A DNA stretch of 64,000 nt from Tetranychus cinnabarinus. Its lineage: Eukaryota > Arthropoda > Arachnida > Trombidiformes > Tetranychidae. The notes beneath the pieces were generated by a model. That model searched no databases. It worked only from the letters and a program-made list of their open reading frames with translations, and was not told the DNA's origin. The position numbers and the translations under genes are program-made. Location of the stretch: NCBI GenBank assembly GCA_022266195.1, contig WHVY01000002.1, positions 5,533,001-5,597,000 on the forward strand, read 5' to 3'. Shown here piece after piece: positions 44,985 through 56,928 of this stretch. Numbering within the stretch: position 1 is the stretch's first letter; the number at the start of each line of letters is the position of its first letter.

Positions 44985-46589
44985 ATGGATTCAAGAGGTA
45001 CTGATTACCAACTTACAATAGTGAATCGATCTGTGGAACATCGTATTGGTAAAAGACTAATTCGTGAAATACCTTATTTTGAAAAGATACGCCATGATTT
45101 GAAAGGATCAAAGGAAAACAAAATTGAACTGGATTTCGATGAACAGACTTTGGTATCGTTTTTGCATTGGATTGAACTTGGCTATATCTTCATGGAGATG
45201 AAAAATATAATGCATATGTGCAACATAGCTGATTATTTTGGACTAAAAAGTGTTAAAAATAACATTGAAATTTACTTTCATAATAACTTTAAAATTGAAC
45301 ATCTTCCAATTGTTTTACCTCAAGTGACTACAACATCTAAACTGATCAATTCTGGTGCTTTAAATGCCTTCTTATGTCGTCATTTCTCAAAAATAACAAA
45401 CACAACTGTTTGGTTGGATTATCCCGTTGAAATAATCAAATACATATGTAATTTGGAAGTGATGGTACATTCAGAAATCCAAGTTTTTGAGGCAATTTTT
45501 AGATGGGTGAATCACAATCCTGAGTCTAGAAAGTGTTACCTTGATAGATTGTTGAATCATGTCCGATGGTGCCATTTGGAAGCTAAGGATTTGGCTTTAA
45601 TTGAGGAAAATGAATTTTTTAAGTCTTCAGGCTTCAAACCAATAATTTGCTCCGCAAGAAAGCGCAATTGTGATTGTGGCCTCAACCGAACTGATCGAAA
45701 TTATTTCATTATGATTGAGAAATTGGGTGATGAAGTCTTGCGAATAAAGGTACTTGACAATAATCTTCTTCCGCTGTTCAATCGCATAATGAAACCTGAC
45801 TCATCATTGCCTTCACATATCTTACCAGATCAACATATTTCTGATATATCTTTTCATTTCGGAAACCAGATTATTCGAGTTGATTGGAATCGGAATAAAT
45901 ACAAGTATCTTTCGGCACAACACGATTCTTATTTCCAAAGAATCTTTAAATATATTTTTGAAAAAGATGGGTGAGTAAGCTTAATCTCAATAGTGCTTAG
46001 ACGATTTCTCATAAATTTTTTTATTTTTCTCCTTTTTCCCCTAATATTTCAAAAACTGTTTCCAATTAGGCATCACATCGAAAATTATTGCGATTGGAAT
46101 AGATTTCTTGAAGCCAATGAAAGATGTATTTTGATTAATTTTTGTTCCCAATTGGCGCGGTATTGGCCTAAACACACTGCCGAAGATACTGAGATTTTCT
46201 CAGATAAAAACCACGCTATCCTCGCAACTGTTCTGAATAATAATATTTACCTGTTGACTAAAAAACTTGAATTTATTCAGTTTGACATCTATTTCCAAAA
46301 ACATGTGACTTTATATAAATATAGCAATAGACCAAAGACCGGATCCATAATCTACTCTGATCATTTCATTCTTACTTCCAAGCAATCTAATGATGATAGA
46401 GTTATTTTGATTGATACGCATACAAAAGATGCTCGCTGTTTCAATGTCAACACTAGAGAATGGAGTTCAATAAATCATATAATTTATCCTGACTCTAATG
46501 AACAGCAGGAATCATGTAGTCTGTTAACTTTCACCTCAGCATTTCTATCGATGAACATCATAAGACTGTTCGCCTCATTAAAAGTTTGA
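44985..46589 (+). CDS. BTB-BACK-kelch-like protein, array copy 17 (divergent, short intron)
   Basis: Exons are 44985-45970 and 46070-46589, giving 501 residues, the shortest intact member. The intron is only 99 bp (45971-46069, gtgagt...ttag). The BTB is IGKRLIREIPYFEKIRHDLK, three residues shorter than the consensus. The BACK has LEVMVHSEIQVFEAIFRW. The Cys motif is CDCGLNRTDRNYFIMIEKL. HDEH is changed to PDQHISD, and the usual FDSGRKMIRIDW reads FHFGNQIIRVDWNRNKYK. Exon 2 lacks the usual first loop and has NIYLLTKKLEFIQF and RVILIDTHTKDARCFNV. AATAAA lies at 46705-46710. No close sister is in the window. Confidence 0.8.
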
Positions 46590-46862
46590 TATGATACAAG
46601 TCGCTGGATTACTGAAGTGCGGAATTCATTTTTTTTATCATAATTATATCAATTGAAAACTTTAACTAAATTTTTCCCTCCGTCAAATTCATCTTTTACT
46701 TATGAATAAAACAATTCATATTCCAATAGAGATTATGATCCATAAATAAAAAAAAATTTGATAAAATTGTTTCTGCATTTCTCAATTCAATTTAACAAAA
46801 ACAGTAAAGAGTCGGCATGCGCGCGTTTTGTATACCCTTGCAATGTGTATAAATAAAATGTA

Positions 46863-47157
46863 CAGTAAGCTACCAGATAATGAGAATACCTTGAAATAGC
46901 TTATTTACACTATTCGCCGGGCAACTTATTTTTCTTGATTATTAACTTTCTTTAACTAATCAAATTCAAGATTAATTGCTTTTCAAACTGATTTCTTGAT
47001 TTTCTTCATTGATATTCGGCGAAAGAAAATTAGATTTAGTTAATTAATAATTAAAGAAATTTAAAGGAAATTTGAATTTGATTTAACTCTTCTATTGAGG
47101 GGTCGTTGAAAAATTGATTCTCATTATCTGGTATTCTCATTATCTGGTAGCTTACTG
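46863..47157. mobile_element. 295-bp MITE A, TA-flanked
   Basis: The termini form a perfect 28-bp inverted repeat beginning CAGTAAGCTACCAGATAATG (46863-46890 and 47130-47157), with TA outside each end. The first part of the right arm is repeated once more at 47116-47129. CAGT ends with TA targets fit Tc1-type elements. No coding frame. Confidence 0.8.
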
Positions 47158-47352
47158 TACCAGTAAAGTACCAGATAATATCACTAGATTATTTAGCGAT
47201 CCCTTAACTGTCATATACGAAGGTTTGGTGGAAATTATCAAGACGTTATTAATAAAATTGAATATTCTGGCAAATTTCAACTCGAATTGTGCTCTTAAAG
47301 CTTGAATAAGGCAATTTGTAAGCTCCTTTGGTAATTAATTTAGATTTTGTTA

Positions 47353-47640
47353 CAGAGACCTGCCAGTAATTTAGACTAAATTTTTCAATGGTCCCTATTG
47401 AAGAAGGAAAAAATTTTGTTCTGATTTCACCGAAATTCATTTCGAGTTTTTTAGCTATAATTAGCTTAATTTAATTTTCCTTCGTAAAATATCATTCAAG
47501 AAACTTGCGGAATCAGCTTAAAGCAAAATTTTAGGTTAAATTTGCTCGATTAAGAAAAATTGAAAATCATGAATTATGCTGCTCGACGAATAGTGTAAAT
47601 AAGCTATTTCAAGTGAGTCTAAATTGCCGGCAGGTCTCTG
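47353..47640. mobile_element. 288-bp MITE B, TA-flanked, inverted relative of MITE A
   Basis: The termini match over 25 bases with two mismatches (CAGAGACCTGCC at 47353 and GGCAGGTCTCTG ending at 47640), and TA is present outside both ends. A 26-bp subterminal block at 47587-47612 is the exact complement of 46891-46916 in MITE A. The two are therefore one family in opposite orientations. Confidence 0.75.
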
Positions 47641-47727
47641 TACAGTTACCTTAAGCTATTCATACATGGATTAAGCTTTCTTTTATTAATTAATTATTTC
47701 TTTAATAATTTTATTTGTGCATCAATT

Positions 47728-49434
47728 ATGGATACATTTAAAGTTGACAACCAATTAACAATTGTGAATCGATCAACAGAACGTCGTATTAGTAAAAATT
47801 TGATTCGTAAAATACCTTATTTTGAAATGATGTTGAGCCATGATTTATTGGAATCAAGAGAAAACAAAGTTTTACTGGATTTTGATGAACAAGCTTTGGA
47901 ATCGATTCTCAATTGGATTGAATTTGGTGATATCTCCATCGCGATGGATTATGTAATAAATCTGTGTAACCTAGTCGATTATTTTGGAATTCAAGATTAT
48001 TCTATAGATGATTGTGTAACTTACTTTCATGATAAGTTTACCATTGAGCATCTTCCCGTTGTTTTATCTCAAGTGACTTCCTCATCTAAGTTGATCAATT
48101 CTGATGTTCTTAATGCTTTCATCTGTCGTTATTTTTCGAAAATAGCAAACTCAACTGTTTGGTTAAATTATCAGATAGAAACAATTGAGTACATTTGTAT
48201 GCTTGACCTGATGGTGCATTCGGAAATGCAAGTTTTCGATGGAATCATGAGATGGACCAATTTCAAGTTTGATTCTAGAAAATGTTATCTCGAAAGATTG
48301 TTAAAGCTGGTCCGATGGCACCATATGGAAGATAAAGATTTATCGAAAATCCAGAAAAATGAGCTGTTTGAATCCAATCCAAAGTATTATTCAGATGACA
48401 AAGGAAATTGTGACCGTAACTGCAATCGGACTGAACAGGAATATTTTGTTATGATTGAAGAATATAGATCGAAAATTACTTATATTCGTATCATAGTGCT
48501 TGCCAATAATTTTCAGCCGCTGCTTAATCGAATGCTCAAATTGGATGAATCGCTACCTGAACACATTATACACGATGAACATATTTCTGATATACATTAT
48601 GTGCTGTCTGATTCAGGAAATATAATCATTCGAATTGATTGGAAACATAATAAATATCGTTGGCTTGATTTCTCGGCCTACTCTAATAAACTTCTTAAAT
48701 GTATTTCAATAGATTCGACTGAGTAAGTAATTGATTTCCTAAATTGTAATTTTCCACTATTCTCAATTTTCATATTCAAATGATCAATAATGATGAATAT
48801 CAATTTATGAAATTTGTTAACGTTTTCTCTTTTTACTTAAATATTAACTTTAAATATTTTTGCTTTGTATTTCAGTGGAGAGAGCTTCATGGTAAAAGTG
48901 CCATTCAATCAAAACTTCAAATATAGACGTACACTTCTAGAAGCTAAAGACGAGTTTATTCTGGTCAGTAAAGACGAACATTCATTCCGTTATTGGTCCA
49001 AACCAACTGCTGATAAAGTCAAGAATTCCGATACTATTTCTGGATATTCTTACATTGCTCACAAGGAAACTGTTTTGGATAACAAAATTTATGTGTTAAC
49101 AACAGATCTTGAATTTATCCAACTCGACATTGATCGAAATTGTGAGTTTAAGATGATTGGGCTGCAGATATTCAATGAAGGATTGCGTTTTAGGAATTTA
49201 CAATTAACATCAAAGCAAGCTAATGATGATCGGGTCATTTTGATTGATGAAACTCAAAAGAAATTCTATTGTTTCAATGTCAACACTCAACAATGGAGTT
49301 CAATTGGACAAATAATAGAAGCGCAATCCTGCAATTTTCCTGGTGACCGAAAGAGAACAAAGCTGGAAAGTTTCACCTCAGCTTTCTTACCAGTTGACAT
49401 CATCGACTTACAACGTAAAACGTTGTTAGCTTAA
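47728..49434 (+). CDS. BTB-BACK-kelch-like protein, array copy 18 (divergent)
   Basis: Exons are 47728-48722 and 48876-49434, with intron 48723-48875 (gtaagt...ttcag), giving 517 residues. The BTB has ISKNLIRKIPYFEMML and the BACK has LDLMVHSEMQVFDGIMRW. The end of BACK reads VRWHHME, with His in place of the family Cys. The Cys segment is CDRNCNRTEQEYFVMIEEY. HDEHISD is followed by an insertion (YVLSDSGN) before IIIRIDWKHNKYR. Exon 2 has KIYVLTTDLEFIQL and RVILIDETQKKFYCFNV and ends FLPVDIIDLQRKTLLA, unlike any other copy. The gene is intact and has no close sister in the window. Confidence 0.8.
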
Positions 49435-49988
49435 AACGTAAATTAAACTCAAGCGTTCGCTTTCATGTGGAATAACCATTCATACACTGTGTTCAATAGC
49501 ATTAAGACCAGCGTCATAAATTGTTATTTTGAATGATTTAATGAAAGATTGTTATTTCTAAGAATATAATCGTCAAGTTAATTCAAATATGAAATGATAT
49601 TTTTCAGAAAAAAAGCAGGAAAGAGCTAGATTGACCTAATATTCAGATTTTATTAATTTTAGGGAAAAAAGTTTGTTCAATGGAATTAAGACCATATGAT
49701 TAATTTCATAATTAGCAGGTTTAATAATGAGTTGATTTCCCTTGTTTCTCGATAACTTCAATCAATCTGTCCTTCATTGACATGTATGAAGATTCATTCA
49801 CGTTCAATTGCTAAAACATACTGATTGCCTCAAATGGCTGGTTTACAGCTTCTCTACTCTTTGGTCTCAGCCCTTTCTGAAAAATTTTCATTGAAAACAG
49901 TGTTTAATCAAGTCGTCTTTTACTCTCTTCTTGTTAGTTTAGTGCATAAGTTTTATTTTTTGCCCCGAATTCAAATTGTGTGTCAAAT
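49435..49988. other. Intergenic region upstream of copy 19
   Basis: AT-rich with no coding signal. The motif CTGATTGCCTCAAATGGC near 49820 is a form of the array's promoter element with the CCAAT-type core mutated. It stands about 167 bp before the dead copy 19. Confidence 0.45.
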
Positions 49989-50577
49989 ATGGGTTCATTA
50001 GAAACTGATGACCAACTTATAATAGCAAAACAGAACACCATATTAGTAAAAAACTAATTCGTAAAGTGCCTTATTTTGAAAAGCTGTTGAGCCACGATCT
50101 ATTGTAATCAAAGGAAAACAAAGTTAACCTGGATTTCGACGAAAAAGCTTGATGAAAGGTTGGATGATAAAATTTCGAGTAGCTGTGCTGTCCGATAATA
50201 TCTTCATCCTTACAAATAAGCTTGAGTTTGGCAAGTTCAATGGTTGCCACAAACATTTCAAGAAGATTGAGCTTCCAAAATTGGATAATGGATATGAATT
50301 TAAATACGAAAGTTTGTTTTTATCTGCAAGTGTGAGTCATACTGACCAAGTTTTTTTTGATCGATGAATCCTCGAAAAAAGCCTTTTGTTTCAATATTAC
50401 TAATCAAGAATGGAGTTTAATTGGTCATTTGATATTTGCGGTGTTAATGATGACAAGTCGAATCAAATTTATAGTCGAGACAAATCTAATTACTTGATCA
50501 CTTTGACTCCAGATTTTCTACCGGAAGACATGATCAATACTTGCTCGAATCAAAACCTTGACTCAATTCATCAATGA
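49989..50577 (+). pseudogene. Exon 1-exon 2 fusion pseudogene, copy 19
   Basis: It begins at the family start (MGSLETDDQLIIA, with a small deletion), continues to KVPYFEKLLSHDLL and hits a TAA at 50105. About 50 bases later it jumps straight into an exon 2 segment like copy 12 (FILTNKLEFGKF, KKIELPKLDNGYEFKYE). The BACK, HDEH module, intron and exon 2 start are missing. A frameshift follows near 50355. The final codons match the exon end at TGA 50575-50577. Confidence 0.75.
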
Positions 50578-51833
50578 TTTTTTGACAAAATTATCCTGAA
50601 TTGATTATTGTCCACAACAAAACAATGATAAGCACATTAAAAATAAACCAGTTCAAATTTAAAACTTGATTAACGATCAAACTAATAAAACTTATTTGTT
50701 TATTTCCATTTTATTATTTTATTCAAAGTGAATACAAATGACGGCCATTTAATGTTAAGAATGTACATAAATACGAAGATTATCGTAAGATCTGGTTTTC
50801 TGTTCGTCTAGTTTATTGATAACTAACTACTTACTAGTATTTACTGAATTTACAAGTTGAATATATAATCCATAACCATATACATTTATTTATAAATACA
50901 GTATATAAAGTCACAATAACAAAACTTGTCAAAATTTTTGTTTTAAAATTGTGGCTAAATTGCAAGGATACTATTCAGGGTGATGGTTTATTGTTGAAGT
51001 ACAACAGAGTAATCCATTCTCTAGTTTTATACCTTTTAGTCTTCTACACCTTATGACAAATGTGAATTTTATCATATTGAGAATAATTAGCTTGAATGAA
51101 TTTCAATAGTGTAAATAACCAAGCTAAGAGAGAGAACAGAAATAATGACAATTGAATACTTCCTCTAGAACTATTATTAGAGATATTAAGACAAGTTTAA
51201 GGTTTATTTTCTTTCAATCGAGTTATTGAAGATTCATTCCTTGAAATTTCCATAATTCTTTATTTTTTTGAACATTTTAGTTCAATTCTGATACTTTTAA
51301 TGCTTTAATCTGCTGCCATTTCTTGAAATTGACCAACTCAACTTTTTGGAGGGGATATCCAGTTGAAACAGTAGAGTATCATAACGGTTAATATTGGTTC
51401 AACCGATAATTTTAACTTTACCTTTACTTAATTTACTTGTAAACTTGTAGAATCCTTTTGGTTATTTTAACAAGTAAATGATTCAGACGATGAACCAGTC
51501 AAAAGATGTTAAGTGAAGTAAAATAAAAGCGCTCACTGATTGGCTAAAATGGCTGGCTCCGGTTTCATCAAAATTTGAGTTTGTACTGGATATTGGATAA
51601 GTTAGTCATGTTAGTGTACCATTTAAAGTCACCAACTAAAATTGTCCGCAAGTTTCTTAAACCCATTATTCACCTCACAAGTCTTGTCAGTTCCTCTTTT
51701 AATAAAGCTATTATTTGAAACTTCACTAAATGAAATTGAAAAGATCCTCCTAAACTAATTCTTCAGTATCTAGCTAATTGTTCCGTTAAGTTATTTATAC
51801 ATTTCACCATTGAATTGAATACGTGTGTTTAAT
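50578..51833. other. Intergenic region upstream of copy 20
   Basis: From 50578 to about 51280 I see only AT-rich sequence. A BACK-domain scrap lies at 51281-51380. From about 51383 the DNA is paralogous to 14430-14828 upstream of copy 6, including CACTGATTGGCTAAAATGGC near 51535, about 300 bp before the start. Confidence 0.55.
51281..51380 (+). pseudogene. BACK-domain fragment
   Basis: The frame reads FNSDTFNALICCHFLKLTNS, then WRGYPVETVEY, which matches the middle of exon 1 (about residues 122-156). No start, donor or other exon part is attached. It is a fossil of a lost copy. Confidence 0.65.
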
Positions 51834-53585
51834 ATGGATACATTAAAAAGTGATGATAAACTTACAGTTGTTAATAAATCATCTCAATATCTTATTAGCA
51901 AAAAACTAATTCGTAAAGTGCCTTATTTTGAAAAGATGTTGAGCCATGATTCATTGGAATCAAACGAAAGTAAAGTTGAACTGGATTTTGACGAAAAAGC
52001 GTTGAAATTAATCCTCCATCGGATTGAACACGATTATATCTTTATCGAGATGGACTGTGTCATAAATTTGTGCACCATTGCTGACTATTTTGGGATGGAC
52101 AATCATTTGATAAATGAATGTTTAACTCATTTCCATGATAATTTTTCAATTGAGTATCTTCCAGTTATTATACCTCAAGTGACTTCAACATCTAAGTTGA
52201 TCAACTCTGGTACTCTTAATGCTTTCATTTGCCGTTATTTCACAAAAATAGTGAACACACCTGTTTGGTTGAATTATCCAGTTGAGACGATTGAATATAT
52301 TTGTGGCTTGGATCTTATGATTTATTCAGAAGCGAAAGTTTTCGATTCAATCATGAAATGGATAAAATGGAAACCTGATTCTAGAAAGTCATATTTCAAA
52401 GATTTGTTGAAAGCTATCCGATGGTGCCATTTGGAAGATAAAGATTTGGCTAAAATTAAGGAAAATAAATACGTTAAATCTTCAGACTTTGACCCAAAAT
52501 TATGTTGCCGTGACAAATCTGGTTGTAATTGCAGTACTGATCGAACTAAGCAGAAATATTTTATTGCCATTGAAAAATTGGATGCTACAAACTTGCGAGT
52601 CAAAATACTTGACAAAAACTTTTTGCTATTGGTTAATCAAGCAATTCAATCAGATGAATCATTGCCCTTGAAACTTATCCATGATGAACATGTTTCAGAT
52701 GTATTCTTTGATTCAGGAAGGAAAATGATTCGAATCGATTGGAAGCAGAACAAATATCGTTTGCTTGAATTTGCAGCTGTTAAATCACACTTTTCCAATT
52801 TCCATAAACTCATTTTTGACGAACAGAAAAGGCAAGTAAAGGATTCCTAAATTGTTTTTTCATTAACAGAAGTCATACTTCAAGTATTATTTGAACATTT
52901 CTTTTCATTACTTGGGACTCTAATGATTAGTCATTTTGAGTTATCCAGGTGAAACGTATCACCGAATTGCATCATGCATTATTTGTATTCTTGAATTATT
53001 ATTTTAGAGGTTTTTTTCTTTGCCAATTTTAGTGAGGAACACTATGCTGTCAAGATAATTAATCTGCTCGACTCAGAACAAGCGTCTGAAAGTTCCCTTC
53101 TCGAAGCAGACGACAAGTTTATTCTGGTTCGTTTCTATGGAAAGCAATTTAAATACTGGGCAATGCCAACTGATGAAAATATCAGATCTCACTTCGGGTT
53201 GAATGGAAGCTCATGCGTGGGAACTGTTTTGGATAACAATATTTACATGTTAACAGATAGGCTTGAACTCATTCAGTTCAACATTGACCGCAAGTGCCAG
53301 TTTGAAAGGATTGAATTTGAAAAATACAGAGAAAAATTTTACTCTGATTCATTGCTTTTAACTTCCAATCTAACAAATGATAAAGTTATTATCATTGACA
53401 AGTCCACAAAAGACCTCTTTTGTTACAATGTTAAAACTGAAAAATGGAGTTCAATGGGTCGAATCAGTAATTGTGATAGCGGATCAGATGGTAAAAAGAA
53501 ATCTGCGGATCTTATAGCTTTCACCTCAACATTTCTTTCGATGGACGCTATTAAGGCTTGCCTCAACACGAACTCAAATGAATGA
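51834..53585 (+). CDS. BTB-BACK-kelch-like protein, array copy 20 (clade III), GC-AG intron
   Basis: Exons are 51834-52831 and 53033-53585, giving 516 residues. The intron (52832-53032) starts GCAAGT after AAAAG and ends TTTTAG; read this way it has the phase used by every copy. Unspliced, exon 1 would stop at 52850. Copy 6 shares the GC donor, so the change predates their duplication. Motifs are ISKKLIRKVPYFEKML, LDLMIYSEAKVFDSIMKW, GCNCSTDRTKQ, HDEHVSD and FDSGRKMIRIDWKQNKYR. Exon 2 has NIYMLTDRLELIQF and KVIIIDKSTKDLFCYNV. AATAAA lies at 53708-53713. A short run, INSGTLNAFICRYFTKIVNT, is identical in copy 21. Confidence 0.8.
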
Positions 53586-54558
53586 ATTGCCTATCTTCTG
53601 ATAATATAATTCTGCATTGTTTAAACACACTGATCTCAGGCAATCCTGCCAGCTTCTTTAACAAAAATATGAGAAATTTTCTTTTTAAAAAATTCGCTTT
53701 TTTTGCAAATAAAAATTGATAAAACAGTAATAATTTTTATAACCAGTGATTTTGTTTTTTCCATTCAACTCTGTGAAGGATTTGATTAGGTTGTTATTCC
53801 GGCCATTTAGGCTTTTAGTCTACACTTGTGATCGCAGAGTTGCCCAAATTCCCTTGGCCAAAAAGTTGAATTTGTGTATTTAAGCAATGACTAGAAATGA
53901 GACGCAAGATTTTCTTGATTGTGTCTATTGATTTAATTTTCATAATTTTCCACTCATCGATATAAATGTACATGCAATAGATCTAGTTATACATAGAAAC
54001 CTTCGGACTTTAACTCAATAGGCTGCTCTTATGGCAAATGTAATTGTTATTGTGACTTAATCAAACCACTTCTAGATGGAGTTCGATTGACCTTAGGATT
54101 AGTGATAGCTCTTTACTACAACCAAAACCAACGTTGTAAGCGGTTAACATTTACTTCTGCTTCATTTTTTTCATAATCAATACAATTCGATGTTGTGAGT
54201 TATGGTTTTAGTTGCCATTTAATTTTTCCTTTCGTTGATCGTTTCACAGATCCAACAATTTGAAAGATCTATGAGATTTAAAGTCTATTTTATTAGGAAG
54301 CTCATATTTTAGAGAATGTAAATTATTCCAAACAATTAGATTCAATAGATGGCAACGGTGACAATTGCCTTGAAGGAGAATCCAAAAAATTAACTAAACC
54401 AAATGAAGGAGTCTAAATGATTTAAATTTGATTGTTATTACTATTGTCAGTAAATTCGTTTGATTAACTGGCTCTCTTGAAACTACCTGACTGTTGAATA
54501 TTTTATTTATTTCACTGAAATTCGATATTTTGTTTTCAATTCAATTTTGTGTTAAAAT
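53586..54558. repeat. Intergenic region upstream of copy 21
   Basis: The first part repeats the clade III 3' flank (GGCAATCCTGCCAGCTTC near 53639). About 54205-54420 is a block shared with 56395-56600 before copy 22, with common text such as GATTTAAAGTCTATTTTATT and the ATAGATGGCAACGGTGACAA segment. No gene is seen. Confidence 0.55.
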
Positions 54559-56326
54559 ATGGATTTATTGAAGAATGATGATCAACTAACAATATTTAAT
54601 CGATCATTGGAATATCGAATCAACAAAAAACTAATTCGTAAAGTGCCTTATTTTGAAAAGATGCTGAACCTTGGTTTAAAGGAATCAAAGGAAAACAAAG
54701 TCGTATTGGATTTTGAAACAAAGGCATTCAAATCAATCTTCAGTTGGATTGAAATCGGATGTATCCTCATCGAGATGGATTGTGTAATAAATATTTGTAT
54801 CATAGCTGACTATTTCGGGATAAGTGATTTTTTGATAGACGATTGCTTTACATATTTTCATGATAATTTTTCAATTGAGTATCTTCCGGTTATTATACCT
54901 CAAGTGACTTCAACATCTAATTTGATAAATTCTGGTACTCTTAATGCTTTCATTTGTCGTTATTTCACAAAAATAGTGAACACACCTGTTTGGTTGAATT
55001 ATCCCGTTGAAACAATTGGATATATTTGTGCTTTGGATTTGATGATTCACTCAGAATATCAAGTTTTCGACGTGATTATGAGATGGGTGACTTTCAAGGC
55101 TGATTCTAGAAAGAGTTATCTTAAGGAACTGTTAAAGTTGGTTCGTTACTGCCATTTGGAAGATAAGGATTTATCGAAAATCAAAGAAAATGAATTTTTT
55201 AAATCTTCTGACTTTGAACCAAAATTATGCCCTTTTAAAAATTGTAATTGTGGTATCGACCGAACTAAACAAGGCTATTTTATCGTCATCGATGAATTGT
55301 GTGACAAAAATTTGAGAGTCAAAGTACTTGACGGTAATTTCTTTCCATTGATTAATCAAGTAATTCAATCAGACGAATCTTTGCTTTTGCATCTTTTCCA
55401 TGGTAAACATGTTTCTGATATTCCATTCGATTCTGGAAGGAAAATGATTCGAATTGATTGGGAGAAAAATAAATATCGTTTGTTTGATCATTCAGCTCTT
55501 AAATCGTATTATCTTAAAATTCATCGATGCATTTTTGATGAGCAAGAAAGGTTAGTAACCGATTAAACTATTATTCAATTAATAAAATTTTAAATTGAGA
55601 AATGCACCAGTTAGCAAATTAAAAAAAGTTATTGATATTTATGTTGATACATATTGTTTCCATGAAGGTGCGCCGTTTGAAACTCACGATAAGTCTAGTC
55701 TAGTTATTTTACTTCATGATAATGAATGTGCATATTAATCTTTGTTTGAAAACATTCTTTTACATTTTAGTCAGAGGACTACTGTGACGACTCAAGCAAA
55801 CAACGCATCGTCATTTTACACTAATGAAAGTTCACTTCTCGAAGCTAGCGAAAAGTTCTTTCTTGTTCGTAACGATCAATACGACTTTAGATGTTGGAAG
55901 AATACATCTATTTCAGACATTAATTCTGAATTTAAATCCGGTAAACATACTTACATGGCAACTGTTTTGGACAACTTTATTTATGTGCTGACAGATAAGC
56001 TTCAATTTTTCCAGTTCAATATTGACCGCAATCTGGAGTTCACAAAGATAAGACTTGAGAAGTTTCAAGATAAGTTTTCATTTGATAATTTACTTTTAAC
56101 ATCCATGCAAGCTAATGATGATAGAGTTATTTTTATTGATAAGACTGCAAAAGATATTGTCTGTTTCAATGTCAGCACTCAAAAATGGAAATCAATCGGT
56201 CGAATTATTGATTGTAAAAGTCATGTGGATGGTCAAAAGGAATCTAATGTTCTTAAAACTTTTACCTTTGGATTTTTATCAACGGACTCGATCAACTTTT
56301 GCTTGGAACGTAAATTAACACAATAA
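54559..56326 (+). CDS. BTB-BACK-kelch-like protein, array copy 21 (clade IV)
   Basis: Exons are 54559-55550 and 55771-56326, with intron 55551-55770 (gttagt...ttttag), giving 515 residues. The donor GTTAGT is weaker than the GTAAGT used elsewhere. The BTB has INKKLIRKVPYFEKML and the BACK has LDLMIHSEYQVFDVIMRW, ending VRYCHLE with Tyr for the usual Trp. The Cys motif is CNCGIDRTKQ. The HDEH motif is changed to HGKHVSD, shared only with copy 22. FDSGRKMIRIDWEKNKYR follows. Exon 2 has ESSLLEASEKFFLVR, FIYVLTDKLQFFQF and RVIFIDKTAKDIVCFNV, ending FLSTDSINFCLERKLTQ. AATAAA overlaps the stop codon (56322-56327). Confidence 0.83.
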
Positions 56327-56928
56327 AATAATTTTCATCTGACACAAATCGAGTAAACTTAATTGATATTCTTGTTATTATAATATTATAATTGTAGTTG
56401 CCAGTTAATTTTTACTTTCGTTAATCGTTTCATAGATCTAAGATCTATGAGATTTATAGCCTATTTTATTAGGAAGCTCATATTTTAAAAAACGTAAATT
56501 ATGCGAGACTTTTAAATTCGATAGATGGCGACGGTAACAATCGCCTTGTGAGAGACTCAAAAAATTAACTAAACCGAGTAAAGTTTAAATGATTTAAATT
56601 TGGCTGTTATAACTGTTGCTAAGGTTTCCGTTCTTATTAAACGCTTTTCTCTGATTGGTTGTGTGCATTTGAATCTCTAGTTACATTGTAACTGTTTTAT
56701 TCGTTCATCATTAGATTCCAAAATTTTCGTGTGTTAGGACTTTTCCCCTTTTACGCACAGAGAACTGTTTGATTTGTTGTTTTATTCAGCGCCACTCTTC
56801 AACGCAGACAAGGCTCGACCACACAACGGAAACTTTCCGATTACTCAGCGGCAAAACTGATTTTTAGATATTTTAGTTATTTCACGAAAATTTGATATTT
56901 TGTTTCCAATTTAATTTTGTGTTTCAAT
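56327..56928. repeat. Intergenic region upstream of copy 22
   Basis: About 56395-56600 is paralogous to 54205-54420. A CTGATTGGTTGTGTG motif near 56652 lies about 275 bp before the start. From there to the start I see no coding signal. Confidence 0.55.

Larger units (their letters stand above)
46590..47727. other. Intergenic region with two related MITEs upstream of copy 18
   Basis: Apart from the two elements (46863-47157 and 47353-47640) there is a further element end, CAGTAAAGTACCAGATAATA, at 47161. No gene is supported. The last 90 bases before copy 18 are AT-rich and end TTTGTGCATCAATT before the start codon. Confidence 0.6.

Noticed and set aside
47114..47305. A 63-codon gene
   Set aside because: It overlaps the right end of MITE A and an adjacent element end; no family resemblance.
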